From assembly GCA_964059195.1 (NCBI GenBank), contig CAXKWD010000006.1, positions 14,128,530-14,192,529 of the forward strand: DNA of 64,000 nt. The letters run 5' to 3'. Position 1 is the stretch's first letter, and every line of letters starts with the position of its first letter. Positions 11,915 through 23,441 of this stretch are shown here, one piece after another. Origin of the DNA: Ectobius pallidus. Taxonomy: Eukaryota > Arthropoda > Insecta > Blattodea > Ectobiidae. The notes beneath the pieces were generated by a model, which did no database searches, had not been told where the DNA came from, and worked only from the letters and a program-made list of their open reading frames with translations. The position numbers were made by a program, and so were the translations under genes.

Positions 11915-12654
11915 CAACGGTTCCCAACCGGTGGGTCGCGACTCGATTCCATGATGAAGTCAGTCTATAAGGAGAAAGATTTAACAACATTTTGGATGGA
12001 AACGAGGACAGAATATTCAACAATATCCGTAACTGCATTGAGGTTTCTTATGGTATTCACCACTCGTATTTATGTGAACGTACTTTTTCAACTTTGAATT
12101 TCCTAAAAAAACAAATACAGAAATCAACTCTGTGTTGAAAGAGACTTAAGATTAAAAACATCTTCATTGAATCTGACATTGACGTGTTAGTTCAGTCGAA
12201 ACAGTCCCAAAAATCTCATTAATATAGTATTCTTACTTAAAAAAAAAACAGCAATTTTGCCTGAAAAATTAAAGTGGTCTTTGTGTACGTTTATAATTAT
12301 TGTAGTTTTTATCTTCACCTAGGAACACTTGTTAGTGAGTATGAAACGACCTCTTGCACATATTGCAAACATATATCTTTTGTTAAATACATAACTGTTT
12401 TGCTACAAAGTGCTTATATTTTGTCAACCATTTTCAAATCAGAACACAAATTGTTTATCAATAATCAATTTGTATCTTCAAAAAAGCATATATAAGTTTA
12501 TATATATTTGCAATATTTGATGATAAATTATATATACATAAGGAAGGGATATGATACAAATACGGGTTTTTTACTCCACCATGGACCGATGGACCGTGAA
12601 GGTATTCCGATAAGGAAAGGTGGGTCGCCAGCTGAAAAATGTTGGGAACCACTG
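11915..12654 (+). mobile_element. hAT element remnant (ZBED/SCAND3-like transposase tail)
   Basis: The left end (CAACGGTTCCCAACCGGTGG) pairs with the right end, which reads CAGTGGTTCCCAACATTTTT on the minus strand. Flanks are CTTTACAG (11907-11914) and CTTTACAC (12655-12662), an 8-bp duplication with one change, as expected for hAT. The TIR type CAGTGGTTCYCAACC is the classic form of this superfamily. Inside is a decayed transposase C-terminus (next entry). Confidence 0.85.
11940..12222 (+). pseudogene. Decayed hAT transposase C-terminal fragment
   Basis: The open frame gives DLTTFWMETRTEYSTISVTA, matching the 'L..FW..I..EYP.ISK.AL' block that precedes the hAT dimerisation region in SCAND3/ZBED5-like transposases. 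A frameshift follows. The next frame gives YLCERTFSTLNF (canonical 'YLCE.GFSTL') and then, after a stop, RLKIKNIFIESDIDVLV and KQSQKSH (canonical 'LR..L....P.I..L...KQ...SH'). Only the C-terminal ~90 residues survive, with at least one frameshift and one stop. It has no function. Confidence 0.75.
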
Positions 12655-12678
12655 CTTTACACTATTTATTTTCATATA

Positions 12679-12760
12679 CAGTAAACCCCCATTATATGGG
12701 ATACCTGGTCCCAATTATAGAATGCTTTCTAAAATAACCCATAATAAGGGCTGTAATTTT
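12679..12760 (+). mobile_element. Fragment of a pogo/Tigger-like element end
   Basis: TA at 12677-12678 is followed by CAGTAAACCCCCATTATATG, resembling the CAGTNRAACCYYSGTTATA ends of pogo/Tigger-like elements. No matching right end was found, so this is a truncated copy. Confidence 0.4.
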
Positions 12761-13029
12761 ATGTAGGCATGCACCAAGTACCTGTCGCTACTATTTGAAC
12801 CCTGGACCACAGCCTGATGTTGAAGCAATGGCATTGTCATATTATGACTTGATCAGTACAATGAATCATGACAACTAATGGCAGTCAGCTTTTCGGATAC
12901 AAACTGAATCTTTTCTATAGGCCTACCTGAAAACTTGAAAGGTCAGAATATAAATACAGTAGCCTATTATAGGTCCTTCCAAAACTACCACTCCACGAGA
13001 GATGTTCTTTCACTGGTGACTTGACACAG

Positions 13030-13380
13030 TAGTCCTTCCCCCTTAATCCTCCCCCTCCCGTCATCATTCCTTTAGCGACAATTGTTTGGAATAATCAAGT
13101 TTGTGTGAAAACCCCACGTCTGCTGTTCTGCTTTTCATTGAAGGATGTCCATTATAAGATTGTAAAAATTACAGAAGTTGAATTTTATTTTAAATGTACA
13201 AAATAGGCATTTTAGGCACTAAAATAGTAAAATAGGCTCTATAGGTCCAAATATGCATTTTAGGGCACTATGAAACTCTATAAATGTAAGTGATTTATTA
13301 TGAAACATCCACACATTTAAAATTTTTCATGTTATTTCGTAAGGAACAAAATAGGCATTTGCCTTAAAATCCCAGGTCTA
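13030..13380 (+). mobile_element. Truncated copy of a TIR family ending in CCCAGGTCTA
   Basis: The right end GCCTTAAAATCCCAGGTCTA and the interior (GCGACAATTGTTTGGAATAA, CTGCTGTTCTGC, TAAATGTACAAAATAGGCAT, GGCATTTTAGGCACTA) match, in reverse, the full copy at 60629-61176. The left terminus is missing here. Internal TAGGC/CCTAAAA words resemble the other hAT-type MITEs. Confidence 0.65.
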
Positions 13381-14236
13381 GTGATAAGACAACCATGTTC
13401 TTGAACTGTCAAAAGTCGCTTCTTTGGTTGTAGAGACTGTAACAATCTTAATGTTCCAAATGTCGCTAAGAAGTATTCCTTTAAAATACTGTGGTATTAC
13501 TTATGATTTCCGTAATTTGTACCAAACGTTCATGAAGACAGTTTGAAATAAGCTTTTCATTGCTCTTGAATTATGTTAATTAATTTCTGATAAACACTTC
13601 TCGAGGATTTTAGTCACAGAGTTTGGAATAATGTAGCTGCCTGCAAGGATGATGTGTTGGGATAATATTTCAGTCCCTTGTTGATATTTCGAGATTCGAT
13701 TGCATCTGGGTATCCTGAGACAATGGATGACTTTAGTGTAATGAAGCATTCAAAACTTGCCTAGGGCCAGAAAAGCAGATAACTTTGATTTACACTACAT
13801 CAGACTAGGTGTTACATTTTGTTACAATTGCAATCCATTTGCCTGTCGAGATAAATAGCTCTATATCGGGCCCCCGGCAAGGCTTGACCACCAACATCAA
13901 ACCGTGTTGATAAGCGGGAGCTCTCAGATCTACACCTAGGAAATGTTTGTCAGCTGCTAAAACAAGTTTCCTTGAATACAGCGCATTTCTAAAGCTTTCG
14001 TTCAAACTACCTTAGTGCTCTTGTCACTAATATACACAACTGTATTTTAAATGACGGTAAAATTATTTTAAAAAATCCATTTAGGCAGGCCTACAGGCTG
14101 AGATAGATTTCGAAGTGCTTTTGGTTTAATTTATTGTCGCTGCACAACACTCTTCTGCTTTAGCCTTGGCATGACAAACCCGCAATAATAACTTTTTAAA
14201 ACATTCAAATCTCACCTTATATGAGAGCTATCAAGA
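13381..14236. other. No recognised gene or repeat
   Basis: AT-rich sequence without terminal repeats or a coding signature that I can support. Confidence 0.4.
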
Positions 14237-14693
14237 AACTACACCATTTCAACCTCAATTTCGGAAAAAGTAATTTCAATTTCGGAAAAAGTAATTTCAA
14301 ATTCGGAAAAAGTAATGTCAATTTCGGAAAAAGTCATCTCAATTTCGGAAAAAGTAACTTCAATTTCGGAAATACGAGGGCTATTTTTTAAAGCATTCGA
14401 TGGGGCATAAAATGAAAACCACAGTGAAAATCAAAACTGTTTTATTTGGAACATTTAGGTACACCTTCTAGCTACTTCTCTACATAATCTCGCTCCGATT
14501 GAGTCATTTGTCTTAGCGTGGTACCAATTTTACTATACCCTCTTCATAGCCCTCGCATTTCCGAAATTGAAGTTACTTTTTCCGAAATTGAAATTACCTT
14601 TTCCGAAATTGAAGTTACTTTTTCCGAAATTGAAATTACTTTCTCCGAAATTGAAATTACTTTTTCCGAAATTGAGGTTGAAAAGGTGTAGTT
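14237..14693. mobile_element. Fold-back-like element: inverted arms of a ~21-bp tandem repeat
   Basis: AACTACACC at 14237 is mirrored by GGTGTAGTT ending at 14693. Each arm is an array of about six units of TTTCGGAAAAAGTAATTTCA (left 14258-14372; right about 14558-14680 in reverse complement). The whole 457 bp could fold into one long hairpin. Long inverted repeats made of short tandem repeats are the signature of fold-back (FB-like) elements in Drosophila. The centre is a mariner remnant. No target duplication is obvious. Confidence 0.8.
14375..14555 (-). mobile_element. Mariner (MLE) deletion remnant at the centre of the fold-back arrays
   Basis: Both ends read CGAGGGCTAT inward (14375-14384, and the minus strand from 14555). 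On the minus strand bases 14489-14472 spell DYVEK followed by a stop, the standard end of mariner transposases. Upstream codons (AAATTGGTACCACGC = KLVPR) fit the same C-terminus. About 1.1 kb of transposase is missing. The left flank is TA; the right flank is CA where TA is expected. Confidence 0.8.
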
Positions 14694-15225
14694 ATTGATT
14701 TGCTGAGACTCGTGAAGAGCTTTTCAACGATACCTCACAAGAGGTGGTTTCAAATATTTCGAATTTCCATCCCCCCACCCCCACTCGTACCCCCAAAACC
14801 CCCGAATCGTTGGTGTCACTGTGAACTCTATAGGGAAAACTCTAATTTATTCAAACAAAGTTTCCCTCTATAGCCTACTTTATAGGGGCCGAGATATAAT
14901 TTTTTTTAAATTTCGACCCCCTCCCCCGACCCCTCCCCCTTGGGCCAATTTTGCTTATTAACGAACTTGTCCGAACTATTGGACCTAGAAATATCATAAT
15001 AAAATGTGGTTCAAATATCTTCAAAATTACGGCCACTAGCGTGTAAAGATATAATATATAAATATAAAATATATATATGAAATAATTTTTCGAAAATCAT
15101 TTCATGGTATCGATTGCAATAGGTAAATTTTTCTTCGAAATCTACCTAAAAGTACACTATAAAATGAACACTTTTCACTATAATCTTCTTTAAGAACAAG
15201 CGAACTGGAAAGGCTACATTATAAC
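14694..15225. other. No recognised gene; C-rich patches
   Basis: Contains C-rich tracts near 14770-14800 and 14925-14945 and otherwise AT-rich DNA. No coding or repeat signature is supported. Confidence 0.4.
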
Positions 15226-15504
15226 CAGGGCCCGGATTTTGATGACATGTCATCTTTTAAGTGGAACTTCATGGACGTTGCCCACTAGTACAGATATTCT
15301 GATCATTACTCCCAGATTATAAAAATGTTAGTTTTAAGGGATTTTTTCGCATTTTGCCCATTTTTTATTTTTAGATCATTTTTAGAATTCATTGTCATTA
15401 TTCGGTCATTTTATGGTCTTTTTTCCACATTTAATTTTTTTAGGTTATTTTTAAAAATGTAAAGTCATTTAAAGTATTTTCAGGTCATCAGAATCCGGGC
15501 TCTG
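15226..15504. mobile_element. hAT MITE, CAGGGCCCGGAT family
   Basis: The left end CAGGGCCCGGATTTTGATGA pairs with the right end, which reads CAGAGCCCGGATTCTGATGA on the minus strand. The 8-bp sequence ATTATAAC is duplicated exactly (15218-15225, 15505-15512). The interior is rich in TTTTAGGTCAT-like words. 279 bp, no coding capacity. Confidence 0.9.
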
Positions 15505-15553
15505 ATTATAACAATAGAAATGATTACATTTTGAAATATACCTCAGTGAAGAG

Positions 15554-15554
<1 letters not shown>

Positions 15555-15604
<50 letters not shown>
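15555..15604. repeat. (ATT)n microsatellite
   Basis: About 16 uninterrupted ATT triplets. Confidence 0.95.
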
Positions 15605-15779
15605 CTGTTCTCTATGCTTTCAATGTGCCTTGTGATGATAACTTTGGAAGTGAGACATAAGGAGAACCCCACATCCTGCTTAAACGCCATATTATATACA
15701 GATTCCCATCACTTCTGAAATGGTCTTAGGCTACCTTCAAGAAAATTATTCCTATTTTTTATTTATTTTTTGTATGTGC

Positions 15780-16080
15780 GGTAAGAATTTACTTACGGCA
15801 CATCATAATACAAGCCTTTATGGACAAGGCCCCCCAGGACATTCGGATCCCATAACAACAAACACATGCGAATCACTTTCTGAAATAAACATCAATCTTC
15901 AAGAATGTATATACATAATATTTTCATGTAATATCACAGTTAATATAATTAAATTGATATAAATAATCAGCGTGCAAAAAATAGCATACAATACTCGTGT
16001 CGTAAGCGCATAACGGATCTCGGAAAATTCTTTCCTCTATCCGTATGCATCGCTTACGGCACTTGTATCGCAATATACTA
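15780..16080 (+). repeat. Interspersed repeat R1, copy 1
   Basis: Shares CATCATAATACAAGCCTTTA, ACACATGCGAATCACTTTCT, CGTGCAAAAAATAGCAT and CGTAAGCGCATAACGGATCT with copies at 17990-18310 and, reversed, 40078-40345. The end near 16000-16070 is an inverted repeat (CGTAAGCGCATAACGGA against TCCGTATGCATCGCTTACGG) that would form a hairpin. Class unknown. Confidence 0.7.
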
Positions 16081-16169
16081 TTTAATCAATAAAATGCTGA
16101 AAATTAAACGTTGATAGTTCAAATACAGGAATTGGATTTGTTCCGGAAAAGAAAAATATCGGCGTACAA

Positions 16170-16262
16170 CAAAAATATATTATAGGAGAAAAATTCCTGT
16201 GACACTGGGTTTTGAAACCAATGCCAATGCTCTACCAACTGAACTAAGCCAGATGGAACCTC
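16170..16262 (-). repeat. tRNA-derived SINE, family C, degenerate copy
   Basis: On the minus strand it reads GGTTCCATCTGGCTTAGTTC then AGTTGGTAGAGCATTGGC, and ends in GGAATTTTTCTCCTATA. It matches the better copy at 46343-46465 but with a decayed T-arm. Confidence 0.7.
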
Positions 16263-16269
16263 ACATATC

Positions 16270-17985
16270 TAAAATATGTGCGTTTAAATATGACAGTGTT
16301 AAGTATAGAAATGACTACAGTTCCAAGAGTTTGAAAATGTCGTAAGGATGTTATCAGTTTTGATTGATAGTTTTCGTGCTAGCAAATACAACATTCTCTA
16401 TTGTTTTTGCTGCTAGACGGTGGTTGATAGAGCTAGAATACGTTGTAGCAGAAAAACAAATATGTGAGGAGGGACATGCAATTTACAAACTGCGCTAATT
16501 TTAAACACAGGTGAAGGGATTTGTGGCGGTGTTTGGAAAGATTAACAATTTCTAAATGTACAACGCTTGGAACTTTTATTTGCGGAATACGCCATATATT
16601 TTGACATGAGAACGTTTTTCGGAAATAACGCTAGTAAGTTTGTAAATGTTAATATTTGTGTTTTTGTGTGACTATAACTTAACTATGTCCGCATTAGAGT
16701 GGAAGGCACCGGCCATAAAGCTGTATATGTGTGGTTACCGCAATCAATCGCACAATACCGCTGCTGTCACTCGGCAATGAGAGACCATTTCATTTTACAG
16801 ATTAATCCGAACACCGTTACAATAACACCGCCTATGTATGTGTATGTGTGTGAGCATATTGTTTGTTATATGTGTGCCTATGATGCATGGCCTAGGCTTG
16901 CTAGATGTAAACTTCACAGAGTACAGAGTGGTTTTGATGTCTGTGGTGCATTGTGGGAATAGTGATAGCGAAATGTCATCATCATCACCATCATCATCAG
17001 TATGATGATCATTATTATCATTTGGGAACGGCCGTCGAGTGTAATCCTCTCGTATGGCGTTTCTGCTACCCTTTAGGTGCAACCCCTCATCCAGCTGATG
17101 TATGGATTATACTAGTACGTCGTGTTATGTGTAAATACATATAGTTGGAGTGGGTTGTGTGTGGGATGGGGTGATAATAATTGTCATCATGTTTGACTGC
17201 CAATCAGAACTGCTGTTGAAGGTATTAGGGGAATGTAATGTGAATTGGTTTGCAGAAGTTTGTGACCATGTTGATATGTGGTCCTACGTCGAGGATGGTC
17301 CGGACATGTTGTTTGTTGCATTATGGCTTGTAATGCACTGATGATGATTATTATTATGATTTTCAGCGTCGGGCTTTGCAGGAATGTTTGGGGAATGCAT
17401 CACACATGAATTAGGGGGAGGAGTTTGTGCCGTGTTTTACTTAAACGGCGGGCGATATACCTGAATTTTTCACTCGGTCGAGTGCAATGCGAGCAATGCG
17501 TAAGTACGTGCAAGCAGCTCGGGCCTCGGGTGTCATAAATCGCGTTGATTGCCATTACTCTTTTATCCTGCAGGTGACGGAATTGTATGTTCCGCATTCT
17601 TGTCCTTTACAACTGTTTCCTCACAGCTAAAGAGCATGTCAAATATAATGGGCACGGCAAATTCCTAGAGTATGCACTCATTCTTTACACAGAATTCCCG
17701 GAAAAAAAGCGTCATTGTACTGTAAATTTGTCCGGGGACACGGCCATTACAGTAATTTTATTTCAAACACTACGTAACCAGTGTGCTTTTGAAATGTGTG
17801 CTTGTTAATGAAAATATTACGGGTTTTCTATGGCTGTACGAAATCCGGAATTACTTTTAATATTTTTTGAACGATGTAACTAATTAGTGGTACTTACGAA
17901 TATTGTTGCCGTGGATCGTAACTTGACATTCTCACACGCAATCTAGTTGCTATGCAAATAAAAGAAATCTCAGTGCTGTAAAAAT
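16270..17985. other. Mostly unique-looking DNA, no supported gene
   Basis: Slightly less AT-rich than its surroundings. It contains a CAT/CATCAT microsatellite at 16977-17010 and a weak CTGCAG|GTGACG splice-like string near 17568-17577. Several 60-95 codon frames on both strands have no recognisable domain. It could be intronic DNA. Confidence 0.4.
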
Positions 17986-17989
17986 GACA

Positions 17990-18310
17990 AAAAGCACACG
18001 TGCCGTAAGTAAAACCATCATAATACAAGCCTTTATCGAAGACCGGAACCAAGGCCCCCCAGTTTGTGGCGACTTTAACAGTCCCCATAACAACCAACAC
18101 ATGCGAATCACTTTCTGAAATATAACATCTATCTTCCATAATGCTAATATCTCAATTAACATAAATAAATTGATATAAATAATCATCGTGCAAAAAATAG
18201 CATGCAATACTTGTTCCGTAAGCGCATAACGGATCTCGAAAATTGAAAAAACTCGGTGCAAGCGCCTCGTTTTTTCAAACTCTTTCCTCGGTCCGTGTGG
18301 CGTGGCAAAT
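17990..18310 (+). repeat. Interspersed repeat R1, copy 2
   Basis: Begins GTGCCGTAAGTAAAACCATC and carries the same body words as the 15780 copy, including CGAATCACTTTCTGAAAT. Its hairpin end differs: an extra palindrome AAAAAACTCGGTGCAAGCGC lies within 18246-18277, so the terminal stem varies between copies. Confidence 0.7.
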
Positions 18311-18652
18311 TTTTGAGCTAGTGTAGGTTGTCTTATATCTAAGAATTTTTAGTAATTTTTACTTTCTCAGTAGTATAGAGGAAATATTGCGATCGTGACA
18401 TAAAATCGAAATCGAGATAACACCGGGAAAACATGTTTCACTATGCCTAGAAACCGAAAAAAGTGTTTTTGGAATGACGTCTGTCTGTCTGTCCGTCTGT
18501 AGATAGGCCTAAGCCAGCGGGTAAACGGTTCATTGTATTTACCTAATTTCTTTTGAATTAAGGACGTTTTCGGACTTTTATCGAACCGCCCAGAATTTGA
18601 GTTTATAACTGAAATGTTAAAGGGACTTTTCATATATATATATATATATATA

Positions 18653-18742
18653 TAGAGCCAATTTAAAAATAAAAAATAATATATATATATGTACCGTATA
18701 TATATATATATATATTTTTTAAATTTTTTTAAATTGGCTCTA
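18653..18742. repeat. AT-rich inverted repeat around a dinucleotide (AT)n core
   Basis: AGAGCCAATTTAAAAAT is mirrored by TTTAAATTGGCTCT, with (AT)n tracts between and just left of it. It is a potential cruciform and possibly a tiny MITE. Confidence 0.65.
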
Positions 18743-19434
18743 ACGGTTTTAATAAAGATTTTAAATTGGAAACTTTTAGCTTTGACTAATAAAAATGGCT
18801 GTATACGTGTTTCTGCAAAAATGACTTAAGGGATACTTTGATCGTATCCATTTTCAATTTTTCTAGATTATCTCCAGTACAGTAGGCGATACATGAAAAC
18901 CTACCATAATAAAGTTATAGAGAAAATTAAAATGAACGTTTTTTATTTAACACATTTCTTTATACAATTAGCCTAATAGATATCAAAATAAAAACAAAAT
19001 AAATAAGGCTTGAATGCGAATTGCAGAACATACATGTTAATTAAGATATGAATGATATTTTATTTCCCATAGTAACAAGGAAACTATGGCCTATTGTAAC
19101 GACTCATTCGCGTGCATCTGTTTCTATTCATCAGTGATATCTTCTTTTCTCATATTCAGTTTAAACAATAATTGTAATATCCAGTGACATACTGGTGATG
19201 AGTTATGGAAAATAAACAAGTTGTTTTAAGTTCCGCCTATGCTTCCATTTCAGTTACTTACTTTGTGCAACTTTGCGTATATAATCATAAAATTATCCGT
19301 CATATGTATAAAAGTACAAGGTCATGCATATCGGTATGTTAAACAATTCATTATACATAAAATAGCTCACTCGTTTCCCTAATAACAAGCCTCGCAATTT
19401 TGTAACTCTACAATAATAATAAAATAACTTAATG

Positions 19435-19437
<3 letters not shown>

Positions 19438-19477
<40 letters not shown>
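19438..19477. repeat. (AAT)n microsatellite
   Basis: About 13 AAT triplets. Confidence 0.95.
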
Positions 19478-19478
<1 letters not shown>

Positions 19479-19599
19479 CCCTAAATTTCACTGTGAATAC
19501 CACAACTGCTTCTATTACCGAGCGAGGTGGCCAATTATGTGGCTAACGGCCAATTGACGTTTAAAGAAAAGTGTGCGTGGAACGCCTCGCGACAGAAGT

Positions 19600-19935
19600 G
19601 AAACTTGTTTTAATTTTTTGGTTTTTCTATTTTCGATTTTTTGAATCATGGGTTGTTAGACTTCTTAATATTGGGTTTTTGGACTTTTTATATTTTGGGT
19701 TTTTTATTAACTTTTTAAATTTTTAAATTTTGAATTTTTTTATTTTTAAATTTTGGATATTTGGATTTTTTCAATTTAATTTTTGGACTTTTGAATTTTG
19801 GATCTTTGAATTTTTTAATTTTGGAATTCTGGATCTTTGAATTTTGGATTTTTTAAATTTTGGATCTTTGAAATTTTTAAATTTTGGATTTTAGATTTTT
19901 TAATTCTTAATTTTTGGATTTTTTAAACTTTGGAT
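19600..19935. repeat. T-rich degenerate repeat (GGATTTTTGAATTTT-like)
   Basis: For ~330 bp one strand is almost entirely T with regularly spaced GGA and GAA words at a drifting period of roughly 10-15 bp. It looks like a decayed low-complexity minisatellite with strong strand asymmetry. Confidence 0.8.
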
Positions 19936-20751
19936 AAGCCTAATCATTGAGTTGATTGTTTTCTGTGCAGTCCGTTCCGTCACACCTCACTAATTTCGTG
20001 ACGATTTTGAGCGTTACATTAATTTCGTGATGATTTTTGAGCGTTACACAAGCTCTCGATTTACCCCTACCGCGGCTGAAGAAGTTTCTTTTCAAAAAGT
20101 GATTTAAGTGCAGGAATGGTTAGCTAAAGTGATAAATATAACGTGTATGAGTGAGATCTTGACAGGAAAACCACTCACAAAACTCTTCTGCTTGGAGGAC
20201 AACAGATACGTCATACTATCCCACAGTTTAATTTCAAATTTTCTCCAAATTAGTTTTGGTCACTATCAGGCCTTGTCTTCTAAACGCCTTTATTCATCCT
20301 GTTTTGTTCGCAGAAAACAGTCACATTGATTAATCGTACAGTACAATATCGTGAATGCTTTTTAATAGTACCTTGAAAATCTAAAATGCCAATCAAATAA
20401 TTCAGTTTAAATACATTCCATTAATTATCACACATTATTCGTTAAATAGTTACTATAAATCCAACTCGGCAATTTCCAAGTCATTCGTGGCATTGCCTAT
20501 GATAATCACCTACAATGTGTATATTAATTAGTAGCAAGAAGTTACAAAATGTTTTGATCACTAATAAAGTTTATTTATAAACCAGTAAGCAAGATGTTAC
20601 GAGATATATTGATCACTATAGCAAGGTGGTACGAGATTTTTTGGTCACTAGAAATATATTATTACATATGTATATAAGAACAAGAGGTTACAAGATATTT
20701 TTGTCACAACCGAGGTGTTACAGATTTATATCATTAGTAAAATATTACATA

Positions 20752-21575
20752 CTAGCTTAAAAGACCCGGCGTAACCCGGGTTTTGTATTTTGTAATTGGA
20801 AATTAGCTTATGAAGGATTTTCAATTTTAAATTCTACGTCCTTATATAGGCATTTATAATTTGAAATAGGAAGAACGACTTATTACACTCAAACTATTCC
20901 CTCAGAAAACGCTTGATATAGTTTTTTATGGCTCATAGAGGATCTAGAATGTTGCATCCCATCGCTTGTACAGTGCACAGCAAGCCTGGCAGAGGTTTAA
21001 ATAAGAAGAAACAGAAATTCCTGTAACATAAAATTGTAATATCGAGGCGGGAAATTTCCCACTCTTATGTTACCATAAAGCCTTCATACTTTTCTCTCCA
21101 AAAACCTGCGATATAATATAATAATATACACATTACCATACCTCGTTTTGTTTTCTCTATGTCCAGGGTAGAGAAAGTTATGTGATTCCATTATTTTAGT
21201 GGATTTCATTCTGTAATATTTATTTATAACATGAATTATTTTGATAACTTCTCTTATTTGTCAAAAGTGCATTTCATTTGTTTCTTCCAAGCCCACCTGA
21301 TACCATTTGGCAACAATATATTCTGTGATTTGGAATTGATAATTCTATGTAAAAAGGGATTAAGTATTTTCAAAAACATTTAATTTTTGGCATTTAGAAT
21401 CAGAATTTTTCAAAATCCTTTCTTAGTGAGCACCTACATTATAAAACGAAGGTACTGTCAAAATTCCAAGTCTCTACCTGTTATAGTTTAGGCTGTACGT
21501 TGATTCCTGTCATTCAGTCAATCAGTCAGTCATTCATTCAGTCAGTCAGGACAAAGCCTTTTATATATATAGAGA
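20752..21575 (-). mobile_element. Non-autonomous Helitron, copy 1
   Basis: On the minus strand it starts TCTCTATATATATAAAAGGC and ends with a GC-rich hairpin (CCCGG stem) followed by TCTTTTAAGCTAG. The flanking bases are A on the 5' side and T on the 3' side. TC start, 3' hairpin, CTAG end and A|T insertion are the Helitron rules. Near the 5' end is a (GACT)n-like tract. No Rep/helicase gene is present. Confidence 0.9.
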
Positions 21576-21873
21576 TTACTTATAATGTTCAATGTCAGAA
21601 TGTTACAAAATATAATGATCAGTCTCAAAATGTTTGATATATTGAATATATTGAACAAAAGCAAGAAGTTACAAGATGTATTATACACTATCAAGATGTT
21701 ACAATATAGATTGTACACTATCAAGATGTTACAAGGTCGAATGTACACTATCAAGATATTACAAGATTGATTGTACACTACCAAGAAGTTATAAGTATAT
21801 TGATCACTAGGCAAGATGTTACGTAATATATTTGTCAGTAGCGGGATGTTACAATATATATTGAGCGGTAGCA

Positions 21874-21878
<5 letters not shown>

Positions 21879-21931
<53 letters not shown>
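21879..21931. repeat. (TA)n microsatellite
   Basis: About 26 TA dinucleotides inside the minisatellite. Confidence 0.95.
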
Positions 21932-21935
<4 letters not shown>

Positions 21936-22543
21936 AGCAAGATAATACAATATATCGATCGGTATAAATATATTACAATATATATTGTTCAGAAGCAATA
22001 TGTTAAAATACATTGATCGGTAGCAGTATTTTACAATATATATTGATCAGTAGCAAGATGTTACAATATAGATTGCCCACTATCAAAATGTTACTACAGT
22101 ATTTGTTCATACCAACAGTAGGATCGTTACATTAGTCTATGTTGTTCAGTAGCAAGATAGTCTTGCTATGTTAATCACCTACGGATTTCTGTGGAGTTTG
22201 TAATGTTTATTAGTTTCAGGATATATTGTTGAAGAGTAAATCACTCGCATGTGGATTTCTGTCTCGTAGTTTTTGCTAGATACGTTGGTTAGTAGTAAGA
22301 TAGTCCTGTTAGAGAGGCTTTACAGGCAGTCACGGTGGCATGAAAGTGATCAATGTGCAATAATACCGACAGTTTTAAATGCTATAAAGAAGATTTGCTT
22401 GTCAACTAATTGGTCACGGAACTTTGCAATCATGCATGTCTCGGGCGAACAAAACTCAGCTGTTCTCTCAAACCTTCCTACAGTACAACCTTAGAGTTCC
22501 ATTCAGTTTAGTTCAGTTTGCTCACACATTATGACATCACAAT

Positions 22544-23041
22544 AATACCTGTGTCGTACAGGTCTGCCGCCAAGGATTTGAACCACTTGTGGGACAAACA
22601 TCTCCTCCCCTCCGTCATTCTCTGTCATTCTCTGTCATTTCGTGAGGTGTAGGAAAAGATGGAAATCACTGGGAGCTGGGCTGTAGGGTGGATGTTTAAA
22701 CTCTTCCCAGCCGAACTTCTGCGGGAGACTTGCTGGGAGGTGTTTAAAAATCCACTCTACAGCCCGAATTTCGTTCCGAGTGATTTTAATCTTTTCCTAC
22801 ACCTTCTCAAGAAATGAAAGAGGCAGAGATGGTTGTCACACAGTGGTTCAAATCCCAGGCGACACACTTCTACGACACAGGTATTCAAAAGTTGGTCCCA
22901 CGGTATGGCAAATGTTTCAATTCCGGTGGCAATTATAGCTGAATTCTTGCTGAATCTGTTGGAATATAATTATGTGTTCAAGTAATTGTGTTTTGTTTCT
23001 GTAAACAAACTTAGGGAAACTTACTTTATGGGCGCGCATCG
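22544..23041. mobile_element. Palindromic mariner-type MITE, left-truncated copy
   Basis: The right end reads CGATGCGCGCCCATAAAGTA inward and is followed by TA. The interior contains an inverted pair (GTAGGAAAAGATGGAAATCA against TGATTTTAATCTTTTCCTAC). It is the same family as the complete copy at 29572-30231, but the outer left ~100 bp are missing. Confidence 0.75.
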
Positions 23042-23081
23042 TATTACGTAGGTATACAAAATTAAAATAACTCAATAAGTT

Positions 23082-23441
23082 GTCGGCCGCGGTGGTCTAG
23101 GGGTAGCGTGCCCGCCTCTAGATCGGCAGGTCGCGGGATTAAACCGGGCCGCGGTCGGTGGATTTTTCCGGATGTAAAAATCCTGGCACGGACTTTAAGC
23201 TGGGGGTCCGTATCGTAGATTTACGGCACGTTAAAGAACCCCAAGCTTAAATTAGAGCGTCTGGACAAAATTTCCCGGCCTTTCACGTCCAAGTAATACT
23301 TTAGTTTCCTGGGGGGTTGTGAGGCCCTCTCTCGGAAAATAAGCGTAACAAAATTCTCATAGGTATCAGAAAACTCCAATTGGAGGCCCTTCGCCCCGAC
23401 TCTGGGGATATAGGACAGAGTCAGTCATTCAGTCAGTCCTT
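23082..23441 (+). repeat. tRNA-derived SINE, family B
   Basis: Starts GTCGGCCGCGGTGGTCTAGG, with a tRNA-like A-box region. A degenerate B box (GGGATTAAACC) follows ~45 nt later. The body includes GCACGTTAAAGAACCCCAAG and CTCTCTCGGAAAATAAGCG and ends in TCAGTCATTCAGTCAGTCC. Only the 3' part recurs at 59206-59311. Confidence 0.85.

Larger units (their letters stand above)
20530..22190. repeat. Degenerate ~30-bp minisatellite, split by a Helitron
   Basis: Units such as CAAGATGTTACAAGAT plus GTACACTAT recur from about 20530 to 20750 and again from about 21580 to 22165. They are interrupted by the Helitron at 20752-21575. A (TA)n expansion occupies 21879-21931. The antisense frames rich in Tyr, Ile and Asn are translations of the repeat, not genes. 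Confidence 0.8.

Noticed and set aside
16795..17341. Several 60-95 codon frames around 16.7-17.3 kb
   Set aside because: On both strands, partly microsatellite-encoded (poly-His/Asp), no domain.
21542..22016. Tyr/Ile/Asn-rich frames of up to 132 codons
   Set aside because: Translations of the minisatellite and (TA)n tract.
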